A stretch of DNA of 64,000 nucleotides, from positions 1,751,001-1,815,000 of the forward strand of contig JAULSN010000005.1 of the NCBI GenBank assembly GCA_033439765.1. The letters run 5' to 3'. The stretch's first letter is position 1. The number at the start of each line of letters is the position of its first letter. The DNA comes from Lasiosphaeria ovina. Its lineage: Eukaryota > Ascomycota > Sordariomycetes > Sordariales > Lasiosphaeriaceae. The translations under genes and the position numbers were made by a program. Below the pieces are notes generated by a model. It was not told where the DNA came from. It ran no database searches and saw only the letters and a list, made by a program, of their open reading frames with translations. Shown piece by piece: positions 33,833 to 44,174 of the stretch.

Positions 33833-33915
33833 TGGTCCAGTCTTTTCTCTTACTACTACCGTAGGACATTTATTCTCCCACGCGCTACCGTGTGATATTT
33901 TGTTCTCCCATCCTT
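33833..33915. repeat. Degenerate copies of the 40 bp palindromic repeat
   Basis: Three decayed units keep CTGGTCCAGTCTTTTCTC, ACTACCGTAGGACA and CTCCCACGCGCTACCGTG. They show that the satellite at 30166-30446 has a second site across the zinc-cluster gene. Confidence 0.7.
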
Positions 33916-33919
33916 AGTT

Positions 33920-35031
33920 ATGCCTGAAATCAGCATACTTGCTGATGGGATAGAGATTTTCCACGTCGATACCCACCCCCTTCCCCCCCCCGAACCGTCG
34001 CTGACCCGAGCATGTCTGTTATACATGCACCTACATTATCCCACGTACATACCCTCTCAACAAGCGATTAAATGCGCAGAGAAACTCAAAGCCGTGCTCC
34101 TTCAACCGCTACCCACCGACGCCGCCAGCAAAAACCGTATTCTAGGGGTCATTGCTTCTTGCCAACGGAATCTTTTGGGCGCTGACACCGTTGAGGCGGT
34201 TGCTTATGCTGTTGGGGGACCAGTGGCCATCGTTGCGCTTGAAGTTGTAGCTCCGGGGCACCGAGCTGAGCTCCTGAAGACATTGAGAGAGCTTGACAGC
34301 ACTGAATCAAAAGGGCTGTTCCAAGCTTTGGCCGAAGTTCAACCGGACAACACCTTCACGGCGTACATCAATAAGGAGATCACCGAAGCCGCAGTGAATA
34401 GTTAGAATTAGCAAATCTACCATTCCCCCTAACTTTGCTAACAAGTTTTCTAGAGACCAAAGTGCCACCCAACGGAACTACCTTCTCGACCATCACTTTG
34501 AGCACACAGTTCCGGAAACGGAAACGGGGGGAGGTCAGAGTCCCCCGCGTCACTCGCGGCTCGGTCCCCCTCGATACATCTCTATACGATGGGTATATGA
34601 AGGTGCGGAAAGCGATCACAACAAACCCAGGCGTAGTAATATTGCCGGACAGCTACCGTGCCATGGGGACCAGAAGCAAAGTATTCGGTGCCCTTATTCG
34701 TCCACACATACCGGTGGTGGAGACGGAGACGCACTTGCCATTACGGATGCAGGTGGTGGAAGGGATCTATCCGGACCAGAGGGACCAATACATTCGGATC
34801 GTTCTGTATGTTTATGGGCGGGAGCAAAGCATCCACGACCTAGTCTCTAGACCATATGAGCAAGCACCGCTATGGATCTTCGACGACGCGCAGATTTCCT
34901 CAGAGGCGATACGAATGGAGGCTGCGAAATTTTTGGAGGGACAGGACGAGATCTACAAGATTACCGTGTACACTCAAAGGAATCTTGGCATATTTGAAAA
35001 GATCTTCCACGACAATACGCTCATTTCATAG
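33920..35031 (+). CDS. Unknown two-exon protein (352 aa)
   Basis: Exons 33920-34400 and 34454-35031; the 53 bp intron has a GTTAGA donor, CCTAAC branch site and TTCTAG acceptor. Exon 1 encodes a helical Ala/Leu/Glu-rich half (LPTDAASKNRILGVIASCQR, VAIVALEVVAPGHRAELL). Exon 2 encodes a mixed half with a basic patch (FRKRKRGEVRVPRVTRGS), TETHLPLRMQVVEGIYPDQR and DEIYKITVYTQRNLGIFEK. No signal peptide or membrane segment. No family recognised; both exons have natural composition and no internal stops. Confidence 0.55.
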
Positions 35032-35140
35032 CTAATACAACTAACTACCTTGCTGCACGTACCAGCGTACCGTCGCGAGCCTCCGGGAATTCAGCAGCTC
35101 AGGCGGGGAATACGTGCAGATGTCTCTGTCGCAATAACCG

Positions 35141-35480
35141 CTAGACACATCTCGCAACCCCCGGGCCTCGAAAAATTGTTACACTTATACCGCTTGGAAG
35201 TTGAATTTGTCCGTCGCCTCCTGTTTTCCATAATGGGGTAGGATCGTCCAATGCGTAAAACACCAACTGTGTGCAGCCTTTGCAATATAATATACCGCAA
35301 CCTGCCGAGAATTCGTAGAACATGGGACGCTCGGCCGAATCGAAGAAGCCGTCTTGTAGAGCTGGTAGGCCCTTCCAAGCATCCTTCTGCAATTCTGTTA
35401 GTCAGACAATGACACAAAACCTGCTCCTCGCGGGCTCATACCAGTTCTTGTGTCAACTTGTCGCGGTTTGTGTCTGCCAT
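35141..35480 (-). CDS. Small spliced cysteine-containing protein (94 aa), unknown
   Basis: Exon 1 is 35480-35442 (MADTNRDKLTQEL). The 55 bp intron has GTATGA/TTGCAG ends and a CTGAC branch motif; exon 2 is 35386-35141. The product continues KDAWKGLPALQDGFFDSAER, YEFSAGCGILYCKGCTQLVF and ends ISVTIFRGPGVARCV. It has no signal peptide, so it is probably intracellular. The CGILYCKGC pattern could bind metal, but the spacing matches no finger I know. Tail to tail with the preceding gene, about 110 bp apart. Confidence 0.5.
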
Positions 35481-36794
35481 TTAATCTCTTGTCGTCTCGG
35501 TTTATCCCTCAGCGTTTGTTCGCAATTTGCCGGGATGCCGTGGCGGACCATTGCGACCGCAAAATTCCCATTTTCAGCTGTGGTCACTGGGTGGATGGGT
35601 GGCGGGTGGAACCGTCATGTCATGTGACCATCGAGTCTCCCTGGAGGGGCGGAGTGCGGTCATTGAGGTTTGTTCGCCGTGGTGGATTGAGTGGACTGAG
35701 CGGAGGGGACCGCTGGAGGAGACCTGGGGCGGCCGCAACAGTACTTATCTTTGATGAGGGGCAGTCTTACCGGGATTACCGGAAGTTCCCGACGTTACTG
35801 CAGGCGCTGAGACTTCCGCCCGCCGTTCAGCACACAAAGTTAAGTTGACGCCACTGTGGACAAGCTAATGCAGCCAGGGGGGTCCAGCATCTGGGGGAAG
35901 CAAGGATTGTTATTCTTCCGCCGTGAGCTCTCGTTCCGCAGTCACTTGCAACCGGGCAACTCTGGACTGATGACGATAGACAACAACCGGAATGGCAGGA
36001 CTGTCAGGGCAGTCAACGACTGCGTTGACTGCGTTCGTTACCTGACTGATCTAAGCGATCCACAACTCCGTTGGTAACCGAGCCACTGACAAAAACTGTA
36101 TTGACAGTGCGCCAGGGTAGCGAAACCACCTTCAGATGCCGGGGAGGCCCTCTCCGTATATGCCGGTTGCGGAAAATAGTAGCCACGTCCTCGTGGTAAT
36201 TAGTCCAGTCCGAAGGTATCGTCCAGCAAGATGTGAGAACATTCCAAACTGGAAGCGCCAGAGTGCGAACCACAATACCAGGCATGTGCGCTCCCCCTCT
36301 AGTCTAACATTCAGCTAACCAACGTAACCCTCAGGCGCCGAGGAAGCGACGACGCCAGAACCCCAGCCCTCTCTAATACGGCGCGTACCTGCCCAATTTT
36401 TGATGTTGCAGACCTCGAGTCAGCTCTCTCCGGAACATAACGTACTCTCAAGTGCCTCGAAGCGTTGAGAGAAAGCTGCGGCGGCCTAGCGCCCACGACG
36501 AGGAACTGTGAGATGCGATGGGCGAGAGTTGCTGACAACTACATATTTAGGTCCCCATCCGCAGCACGCGATAGCGACTGCCGGCGCGGACCCAATAGCC
36601 TCAATAGTCAATACCGCCCTCGCGGCGTCCAGCGATGGGCAGGGAGCCATACCGGCCGAATCGTTGCCAGGCGTGATCGGCAGCTCGTGCCCGCCTATTA
36701 TTATCGCGTTTGAGAGATGACAAGGCGGTGGTAAGTGGCAGACCAGCCGGGCAGTTTTGCAACAGCAATTTGGAGTTCTTGAGGATCTACCACC
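35481..36794. other. Intergenic; one natural-looking frame at 36508-36720
   Basis: The 36508-36720 plus frame reads YLGPHPQHAIATAGADPIAS and VIGSSCPPIIIAFER, which could be an exon, but start and splice partners are unclear. The rest shows no gene. Confidence 0.3.
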
Positions 36795-37334
36795 GTGGAG
36801 CGAATCGCTTATTGCCGTTTCATTTGCTTTACAACGCACCAAAACTCACAATTAAATATTGCGCTCCTTGTTACCCATCCCCAATCAAGGTCATTCAATC
36901 CTCGTACACACGCTTCCGTAGAACAAGGACCCGGCACCATCTCCACTGCATACAATGCCTACGATAGTTGGCAACATCGTGTCAATAGCATACAAAGAAC
37001 GATTAACCGGCTTAATGAGACCATTATCGCGGCGAACGTACACATCTTCGCTACAGGGCCCGATGGTCTCGGCCTAAGTGTTGCTAATGATTATCTTTTC
37101 CAACCCGTTGCTGCCGAGCTTGGCTCATTCCAATACTTGAACGGCAGACCTTTCGGGCTCAGCCCCGCCCTCGTCTCTCCTATCCTTCCCCTGTGTGTGC
37201 CTGGACGGACAGTAGCTGAATGCCGGCAAACATTGCTTTTTCTGCATAAACTGGAATCATCCTGCGTTGCTCGCGGCGGTCTGAATAATGGAGTTCGCCA
37301 CCGGGCCAGTTGGTTCTTGAGTCAGATGCGCTAA
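36795..37334 (+). CDS. Hypothetical ORF, diverged paralogue of 26.5 kb segment
   Basis: From about 36960 the frame looks natural (YDSWQHRVNSIQRTINRLNE, GLGLSVANDYLFQPVAAELG, FGLSPALVSPILPLC). The stretch 36830-37010 is homologous to 26510-26700 on the same strand (shared ACCCATCCCCAATCAAGGT and GATAGTTGGCAACATCGTG). In the 26.5 kb copy the frame is lost. The start is uncertain and the C-terminal part overlaps a local duplication. Function unknown. Confidence 0.35.
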   Translation: MERIAYCRFICFTTHQNSQLNIALLVTHPQSRSFNPRTHASVEQGPGTISTAYNAYDSWQHRVNSIQRTINRLNETIIAANVHIFATGPDGLGLSVANDYLFQPVAAELGSFQYLNGRPFGLSPALVSPILPLCVPGRTVAECRQTLLFLHKLESSCVARGGLNNGVRHRASWFLSQMR

Positions 37335-37770
37335 TCTCTCCTCCGATCCGTTTCTGCCAAACTCGGTCGATACATTGGGTGTTAGACCTTTCCTTGCTTG
37401 GACTGCGCATCTCGTATCGGCTCGTCTTCTCTCTTTCTTCTGTTCGCCCCTCTCCACGCTATGGAGCCGAACCCAAGGAGGCGTTTGAAGGCGCTGGTGT
37501 TGGCTTTTCCCCGAGCAGATGGGTGCAGGGATCCCGCCTCGACTTTAGCGGCACGTTTACGCGTTTACCATATTCTCCCCATGAATCCCCCTGCGGCATC
37601 CACCATCATCTATGCGATGGTTTATGTTGGGGGGATCGGGGTACGACGGACGGTTCTGGAGCCGAATGCCGGGAAGCATTGCTTTCTACGCAAACTGAGG
37701 GAACTATCCTCCGCTGCTCGTGGCAAAGCTGCCAGTCTTAATAATGCAAAAGCCGCCAGCCAGTTCCCTG
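37200..37770 (+). repeat. Diverged tandem duplication
   Basis: The ~125 bp block at 37200-37323 recurs at 37646-37768, recognisable by GAATGCCGG, AACATTGCTTT/AGCATTGCTTT, GCTCGCGG/GCTCGTGG and AATAATG. The two copies are read in different frames, so at least one is not functional. Confidence 0.55.
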
Positions 37771-37920
37771 TTATTCGGGTAGTACATATATATCTGGTGC
37801 CTGCTCCCATAATAAGTCGCCACGTACCGATAGGATGGAATGTAGATTTGCCCCCTAGTAAGACCCGCAAACACAAACGCACTTCTCTACAGCCACTCTA
37901 GTTGCCTTCTTTTTCTCCCC

Positions 37921-38142
37921 ATGCACGAACCAGACGAGGATGAGCCGTCAACTGCAGCCGTCGTGGCTGTATTCGTTTCTATTACACTTTCTGTTATTAG
38001 CTTGGTGACCTGGGGCCTTACAAGGCACCTACCCAACACCAAGGCTTCGTGCGAGGGGCCCCGATCCCTCTTTGTCAGTAGTGGAACTTTCGACTTACTC
38101 TGGATTTTCAAAGTCATCCACAGGCTCCTAGTCAAGACTTAA
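37921..38142 (+). CDS. Small single-span membrane protein candidate (73 aa)
   Basis: MHEPDEDEPS is followed by a hydrophobic segment (TAAVVAVFVSITLSVISLV) and a Pro/Arg-rich tail. The acidic N-terminus and single membrane helix are clear, but there is no family match by eye and no intron. It could be a real small gene or a chance frame. Confidence 0.35.
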   Translation: MHEPDEDEPSTAAVVAVFVSITLSVISLVTWGLTRHLPNTKASCEGPRSLFVSSGTFDLLWIFKVIHRLLVKT

Positions 38143-38406
38143 GGCTCCTAGTCGGACTTAGCTTCCCGGTTAGGGCTCAGCCTCTTAGTCGGACTCAGGC
38201 CGGCTTTTGACGCGCTCTTGATTTTCCAACTCTTAACTGCCTTGCCTATCGGTTCCCTGTTCTACTATGTTGATTACGACTTCGCTCTCACTCTAGCGAT
38301 CTACCTGAGTCTATTAGAAGTGAGTTGGGATACGTAATATATGGAATTAATCTAATAGTTACAGCGACTACACTTAGTTCGTAGGTGGATAGACATAATA
38401 GTAGGA

Positions 38407-38544
38407 ATGAAGATATCCTTGGCAGTTTCCTACAGTATTTTGATACTAGGAGGAGGGCTCATCGGAAGCGTCTTCATAAGCCGCAAAAGCGATACAAACC
38501 CGAAGATCTTGGCGCTGCTAATCAGCTCTCTCGTTGCTGTGTAG
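38407..38544 (+). CDS. Tiny membrane protein candidate (45 aa)
   Basis: MKISLAVSYSILILGGGLIG begins a hydrophobic segment, then FISRKSDTNPK and a second hydrophobic segment (ILALLISSLVAV). Two short membrane helices with a basic loop. Too short to trust without homologues. Confidence 0.3.
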   Translation: MKISLAVSYSILILGGGLIGSVFISRKSDTNPKILALLISSLVAV

Positions 38545-39519
38545 TCGATATATGAGTGTTGTAATGTACTAAGGAGAAAAATTCACTGGGTAACGAAGAT
38601 CTGGGCAGCGTGCACTCTCATGGCGTCTTTGCCGCAGCTGTTCTGCTGATTTGTATTACTAAGATAGAGGGACCGGTTTAATGACTTTCTTGTAGTATGT
38701 CCTTCTTGAACAAGCTCCTGAGTCAATACTAATAATGTATAGACTCTGTACTATATATGCTTGCTGGGGGAGACGATCTTGTTAATTAATATGGTGGTAA
38801 ATTGGGCGAATAGGAGGTGGAAATGGGGGGAGTGGGTGGTAGGGAGGTGGGTGGAGTTGGTAAAGTGGGTGAAGCAGAAGTGGGTGAAGGTGAAGGAGAG
38901 GTGGAGACCATCGTCAGAAGGCAGGGGGGCTGCGGTGGTGGACCCGGAGACAGTCAATAACCATAGGAGAGCATGCATTCCGCCTCTCAGCTTGTCTACC
39001 CGGCGAATCGCGTATAAAGCAGCGGATCACAGGACGCTCGCTGAGTTGTAGCTGAACCTGCCTACCTACCTAGATACGGCATTATCTTGTGGCTCCTCTA
39101 CTTATGACCTGATGAGATCTTCGCGTTTTTGAAGACTTGGTAGGAACCCTTGATGTTCCGAAAAGAGACTGGGGCCTAATTGGCCCGGATCTTAGCCACA
39201 GCTTCCAGCTGGTGTTCGTATTAGGAGCTATCCCAACGTACTTAAGGCCTAGTAGTGGAGGGGTGGCTTCGAGCCAGAGACCATAGCAGATCCCATACTA
39301 TTCCCCGAGCCTCCCAATTTCAGAATGAGCGTGGCTGCATGTGTCGGTGTGATAAAGGCTGCAGAGTGGGCGGTAATGCAACTCCGCTTTTCGGGTGCGA
39401 TAAGGATTAGGGGAGGAGCCGAGGCTGGACAAAGTCCTATGCTATTTAAAGAGTCGGACGATCTCTGACTTTTCTGAGCTTAGAGGAGCATATTCTCATT
39501 TTTACGTTTTAGTTACTCT

Positions 39520-39675
39520 ATGGACAGATTTCGGGAGAACTTCCTTATTACAGGCATCTTCGCTGGCGGCGTCCTCGTTTCGACCATCCAAGCGTATTGG
39601 TCGGGAAACTCTATACTCGCCAAATACTTGTTCTCTTTAGCTTATTTGGTTTTTATTGTTACGCTCCGCCGCTAG
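39520..39675 (+). CDS. Tiny membrane protein candidate (51 aa)
   Basis: MDRFRENFLITGIFAGGVLV, a short polar loop (QAYWSGNSILAK), then YLFSLAYLVFIVTL and a terminal RR. It repeats the two-helix layout of the 38407 ORF. Start context TCTATGG. Unknown function. Confidence 0.3.
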   Translation: MDRFRENFLITGIFAGGVLVSTIQAYWSGNSILAKYLFSLAYLVFIVTLRR

Positions 39676-40662
39676 GTGTTGGACAGACCTTTATAGGAGG
39701 ATCCGTCTAACGTAAAGCATACCGAGCGGCCAATAAGCTCAGGCGGTTTCGAGTCCGTCTCCCCCTTTTATATTCCCCCCGATCTCCTACTTGTACTCTT
39801 CTCTAAACCGAGTTCTTAACCTGCGACCGTTACGTAGGTGCGGTACCAGATTGCCCCAATCTTACTCTCGATAAGCTTCTTACGACCGCCTCCCGCAAAA
39901 CGACGTCTAAGTCGTACTCTCGCTCGTCTCTTTCATTCCTCCTTCACTTGATGCTACATTTCTACAACTTCTTCTTCTCCCATTCTCGCTTCGTTCTCTA
40001 CATCTCTTTTCGCTCCCCGAAGCGGGGCCTTGCCCGTCCGCCCACCGCGCTACTGCTGCCAAGAACCGAAGGGATTACCTGCCTGCCTACCTAGCTATTT
40101 GTTTTTGCCAAGGAGGAGTCCAGGAAGCGGAGAGGACGGACATATTCGTGAGTTAACGACACCTGCCGCATGGTCAGCGGATGGAGTGCTGACTGATGAT
40201 AGCCTGTATAGGAGTGGACGTGGACTGCTGCGACGCGCGCGCAATCAACAATCTAGGCAGGCCCGTTATATCCCTCGCCGTTCCTCCCACAAGCCATAGC
40301 TCGCATTCCTTTAATTCCCTCTAGCAAAAAGACGCTACCCGTCTCAGGCAGCAGAGCCTAGGTCGTCGCTGTTGCACCATACCCTACGCTACGAACCTCA
40401 AGGCCGGGTTGGGCGCCAGCCTCATCGCCACAAGCTCCCCTGCTTCCCACCTCGGCCGCCTCCACTTGTCGCGGCTACCCTATCCTAGCTTTCCCCCCAG
40501 ACGTCTACTCCACGCGGGCCTTTCGATACTCCAGTAAGTTAGCGTCTCGAATCACAGGCGCCTCGAACCTGTCGAGCTCTCTGTTTCTTAGCTTGTCTTG
40601 TGTGAGGGCAAGAGCCGAGCTAAGCAAGTCTAGCCTGTTCGTTAGCTACCCGATCCCCCATC
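39676..40662. other. Intergenic; probable promoter of the hybrid zinc-finger gene
   Basis: Pyrimidine-rich stretches (39960-40015) and no natural protein frame. Contains CTGCCTGCCTACCTAG near 40080, a relative of the dispersed GGCAGGTTAGG motif. Confidence 0.35.
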
Positions 40663-42080
40663 ATGGGACGACTAAAGGTCTCCGACGATAAGCGCCAGCG
40701 CACCCCCAAGGCTTGCGATATGTGCAGGCATCGGAAGGTAAAGGTTAGTACTGTATATATCTACCCCCTTCCTCGTACGTCTACCTACTGCACGGTTCCT
40801 TTGTCCCGGCTGGCCACCATTAATCCGTCTCCATCTCTGTCTTGGGATTCTTACGTTGGCCTCGTTTATTCTTAATCTTCACCTCGTGCTCTCCCCATTC
40901 TATTCTTTCGTGGCTTCATGCCCCCCTTTACCCCTCCTTGACAACCCCCCCACCCTCCAAGAGATCTCGTTGAGCAAAGAGACGCCGTGTGTCGTGTTCG
41001 CTTGGTATGGGACACTACATATATGGAATTATGGTCCATCGGCCGCGCCCCTCGGGTCTGGGATTCGCCTGTGTGTATGGGTTCAGGAGGAACGCTGAGC
41101 CGAGGGGCGAGAGGGCGAGCCTTCTCTTGCTCGACATGGATTTCGAGTACTGTGCCACGCCTCCTCTGGCCCCTTGAAAAATGTTACCCGAAGTGGTGGC
41201 AACTTGCCGTGAGTTGCATTATTGCTGATGCTCGCTGCTCTCAGTGCGACGGCCAGACACCGTGCAATAAATGTGCTATGGGGGAGTTGGCATGCCTCTA
41301 TACGCCCAGAAGCGCGGCCGGGTGTCCTAGTGCTGATGCCGGCGCGCCACCCATCAATACATCTCATCAGACACCCAGGAGGAAGCACACACCCAAGAAG
41401 TGCGCAGAAATTGGGCGTAGTAATATCTGTGGGTGGAATGGGTGCGAGAGCGCCTTCAAGCATTTGAAACATCTCAACTTGCACGTTACCCAGGAGGGTC
41501 ATGGGCCAAGGCGGACAATTCCCGGGGGCAGTATTGCCCGCATATATGCCTGTGGGTGGGATGGGTGCGTTAAGCCCTACATGCATATACATCTCATTAC
41601 CCACATGATCAGTCAGGAACATGGGCGAAATAGGACATTTGAAGGTACGACGAGATTTCTGCTAGGCACAGCTCATCTTCCCTTTTTCTCTTCGGTATGC
41701 TGCTGGTTCGCGTACTGAGGCCAACCAATCTCCTGGGACCCTCCACCGCCACTTCTATGTGCCCTATATATACGTTATTGGTCGACTGCTAATATCTCCG
41801 TCTTTTAGAACTCGGAGAAAGCCGAAAAATCTGGAAAGCACGCAAACAGCAAGAGGAGGATACACGAAAGGCAGATGAGGAACTCCAGTCAACTATCCAG
41901 AATGGTGGAGCCGATCTTTGGATCACTGACCAGGGATTTATACCGGTTCAATATCCTCTTCAGTCCCCTACGATGCTCTCAACCTATATGCATCAACATT
42001 TGACAGAGTTTGAGGGTAACCACGTCTACGACTCCTACCCGTCACAGAACCTAAGCTGGGTCGATACGGAGGTGATGTAG
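40663..42080 (+). CDS. Hybrid Zn2Cys6 and C2H2 zinc-finger regulator (250 aa)
   Basis: Exons 40663-40743, 41245-41644 and 41809-42080. Intron 1 (501 bp, GTTAGT/CTCAG) interrupts the zinc cluster; splicing gives KACDMCRHRKVK joined to CDGQTPCNKCAMGELACLY, a canonical Zn2Cys6 pattern. Intron 2 is 164 bp (GTACGA/TTTTAG, GCTAAT branch). Exon 2 adds two C2H2-like fingers (CGWNGCESAFKHLKHLNLHV and CGWDGCVKPYMHIHLITHM), each followed by an EHG/GHG basic turn. Exon 3 continues with ELGESRKIWKARKQQEED, the helix that follows C2H2 fingers in Con7-like conidiation regulators. Predicted nuclear. The protein ends early without a large regulatory domain. Phases add up exactly. Confidence 0.7.
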
Positions 42081-42559
42081 TTTTCCCCATATTCGTATTG
42101 CCTAGATAACTTTCAAGCGACTTGGAAATCTCAGACATGGAATTCACTGGCTTCTGCTGACCCTTTCTATAAGGAGGATGAGATATTACACTCGTGAGAG
42201 GTTACTGGAGAGATGGACTGGCGATAGCGAACGCCGATCAAGAGGGAAGGGGATGAGCGTCGAGGTGTCTCTTTATAATGCACTTTATAATACCGCTAGT
42301 CTTCAAATTATAAGGTTCTGTGACAATTTTTTTTCATCCTTCCACAGGCTCTATGCCAGGTCCCTCTCGAGTCATGATGAGACTGTCTAGAAAATAAGTT
42401 TAAAATTTTGGCGATACAGCGGCAACCTGCGGTCCTCAGCTGGGGCTTGTAGCCGATTGCAATTTCGGAGAGACGCCCGACATAAGGCAATTGATGTTTC
42501 ACTAGTTCGCCCCGCCTAGACGCCTACTTGGACGCCTGGACGGTTCCTAGCCCAGCCTC

Positions 42560-42715
42560 TATTTAGTTTCGCCCGTTTTCTCTTTACCCAGGATATCCCT
42601 TCTACGATGAGGGAGAAATTAGCGAAAGGTCTACTCAATGCTTGACTACGTGGAAGTTATCCCTATTTTAATTAGAAGTGTATTCTTTATAGAACGTATC
42701 CGCGAAAGTCGAGAC
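42560..42715 (+). repeat. Third, partial copy of the 6.6/22.6 kb repeat family
   Basis: Matches 7110-7250 in the same orientation (GAGGGAGAAATT, CTCAATGCTTGA vs CTCGATGCTTAA, GTATCCGCGAAAGT). It ends at about 42715, exactly where recognisable JmjC-like coding sequence begins. Confidence 0.65.
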
Positions 42716-43294
42716 TGGCTGACCCCCCCACCTTCGCCGGCGCTCCGGATGGTCATCTTCTGGACGGTCTGTTTGCCTTCCTGGAGCCAATGGATGGATG
42801 TCCTAGAATGGGTGCTCATTTCAGAGGGAGGACACAACACGGCCCCGCATACGGACAGCCACGGCCTCGCAACGTGGATTACAATACAGGAAGGACACTT
42901 CGGCTTTGGGTGGCTATCATGCCCGACGCAAAAGGAAAGGGACGAGTGGATGGCGAACCCGCACTCCTTTACTGGCGGACAATGGAGATACGTCGTCCTC
43001 ACTCGCGGCTAGACGGTATTCTTCAACTCTGGCACGATTCACTTCGTTTTCAGGATCGTAGGCGAGCCGACACTAGCACTTGGCGGTCACATCCTTCAAT
43101 GGTCCGGGATTAAACAATGGGTAAGAGTGGTCATGGATCAAATGAAAAATCCCCAAATTACCAATGAGGATATGGCATGGAGCGCGCCCAGATATATTCG
43201 GGTTGTGGCAGAGCTTGTTGCGAATAGGGTGAAGAATGGTAGGGTGGAAGAGCTGGGCGGCAAACCAGCTGTTGATGGATTTTTCGCACGGTAA
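42716..43294 (+). pseudogene. JmjC-like domain, 5'-truncated and with one stop
   Basis: The frame encodes WITIQEGHFGFGWLSCP, HNTAPHTDSHG, TVFFNSGTIHFVFRIVGEPT and GGHILQWSGIKQWV. HTD and the later His of GTIH fit the HxD...H iron-binding motif of fungal JmjC/cupin proteins. A TAG at 43010-43012 interrupts it just before TVFFNSG, where Gln (CAG) fits. It continues in the same frame to TAA at 43292. The N-terminus is replaced by the dispersed repeat. This JmjC type is different from the HxE type in the 11.9 kb gene. Confidence 0.65.
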
Positions 43295-43931
43295 AGGTAA
43301 GACGACATATCCGTCACATTAGTAATATATAGCTAATGGTATTTAGGCGTTTTTAATCGTGGAAAAGTTAGAGAAATGAGGCAAGCGGCTTGATATTAGC
43401 TCGAAAGGGTTGGTTGACTCCTTCTTAGCCGTTCGTCGTCGGGGTTGCTGGCTCATCTGTATATTAAACTTAGCTTCGCTGTAGCTCCCCCGTCCACCAC
43501 CACAACTAGACCCTAGCAAATGCTTTTTCCTTTTTCCCTCCTACAACCTTACCATCTCCCACACCTCCTATCCTACCAATATTGCTCGTCTTCCTGGGGC
43601 CCGGGCAACAAAGCCTCCCGCCCCCGGCTGGATAGGCCCTCGTTTTCCCAGCGCGCTTCGAAATTGTCGAGCTAGCGGGTCACGAAATGGAATAGGAAAA
43701 GGCACACGTACGCCTTGATGATGTTCGGCAGCCCTTCAGATGCCCAGAGGCCAAAAGTAGCCATCCAAATGAAAATTGTGGCCCTTATAAAGTGAATTGG
43801 CTTCCCCAAGACCTTCGGGGAGAAGGCAAAGGACTTATTAGGCCTTTAGAACTCAAGAGCCTCATGATTATCTAGTCCGGCAAGCTCCTCCAGGTCGTCC
43901 TTCCGGAAGCCCTTCAGGGAGACGACAGGGC

Positions 43932-44150
43932 CTGCTGGACCTGGAGGCGGAACTGAAGCGCTCGTGGGAAGCGGTGTTGAGCGGAGGTGTGTCCCACGAG
44001 GGCTACGGCGATCGCAACATCCTCTAGAATGAAGAGCGCCGCCGCGTCATGCGCGTCAACTTTGATCGCAGCTCTTCAGGGGATGTCAAGCCCAAACTAA
44101 TTCAGAAGTACGGCATCCGATGCCGGCGGTCTTTTGGGATTAGGATGTAG
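43932..44150 (+). pseudogene. Protein-kinase-like scrap
   Basis: LLDLEAELKRSWEAVLSGG is followed by VSHEGYGDRNIL, a TAG, then NEERRRVMRVNFDRSS. This matches the catalytic-loop layout of fungal kinase-like proteins (H-G-D...N-I-L-W-N ... D-F-x-R-S). The stop occupies the usual Trp (TGG to TAG), and the catalytic Asp and DF Asp are altered (GYGDRN, VNFDRS). Dead remnant; the rest of the kinase is missing. Confidence 0.5.
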
Positions 44151-44174
44151 TCAGCATATCTGTTGTAACTAGTA

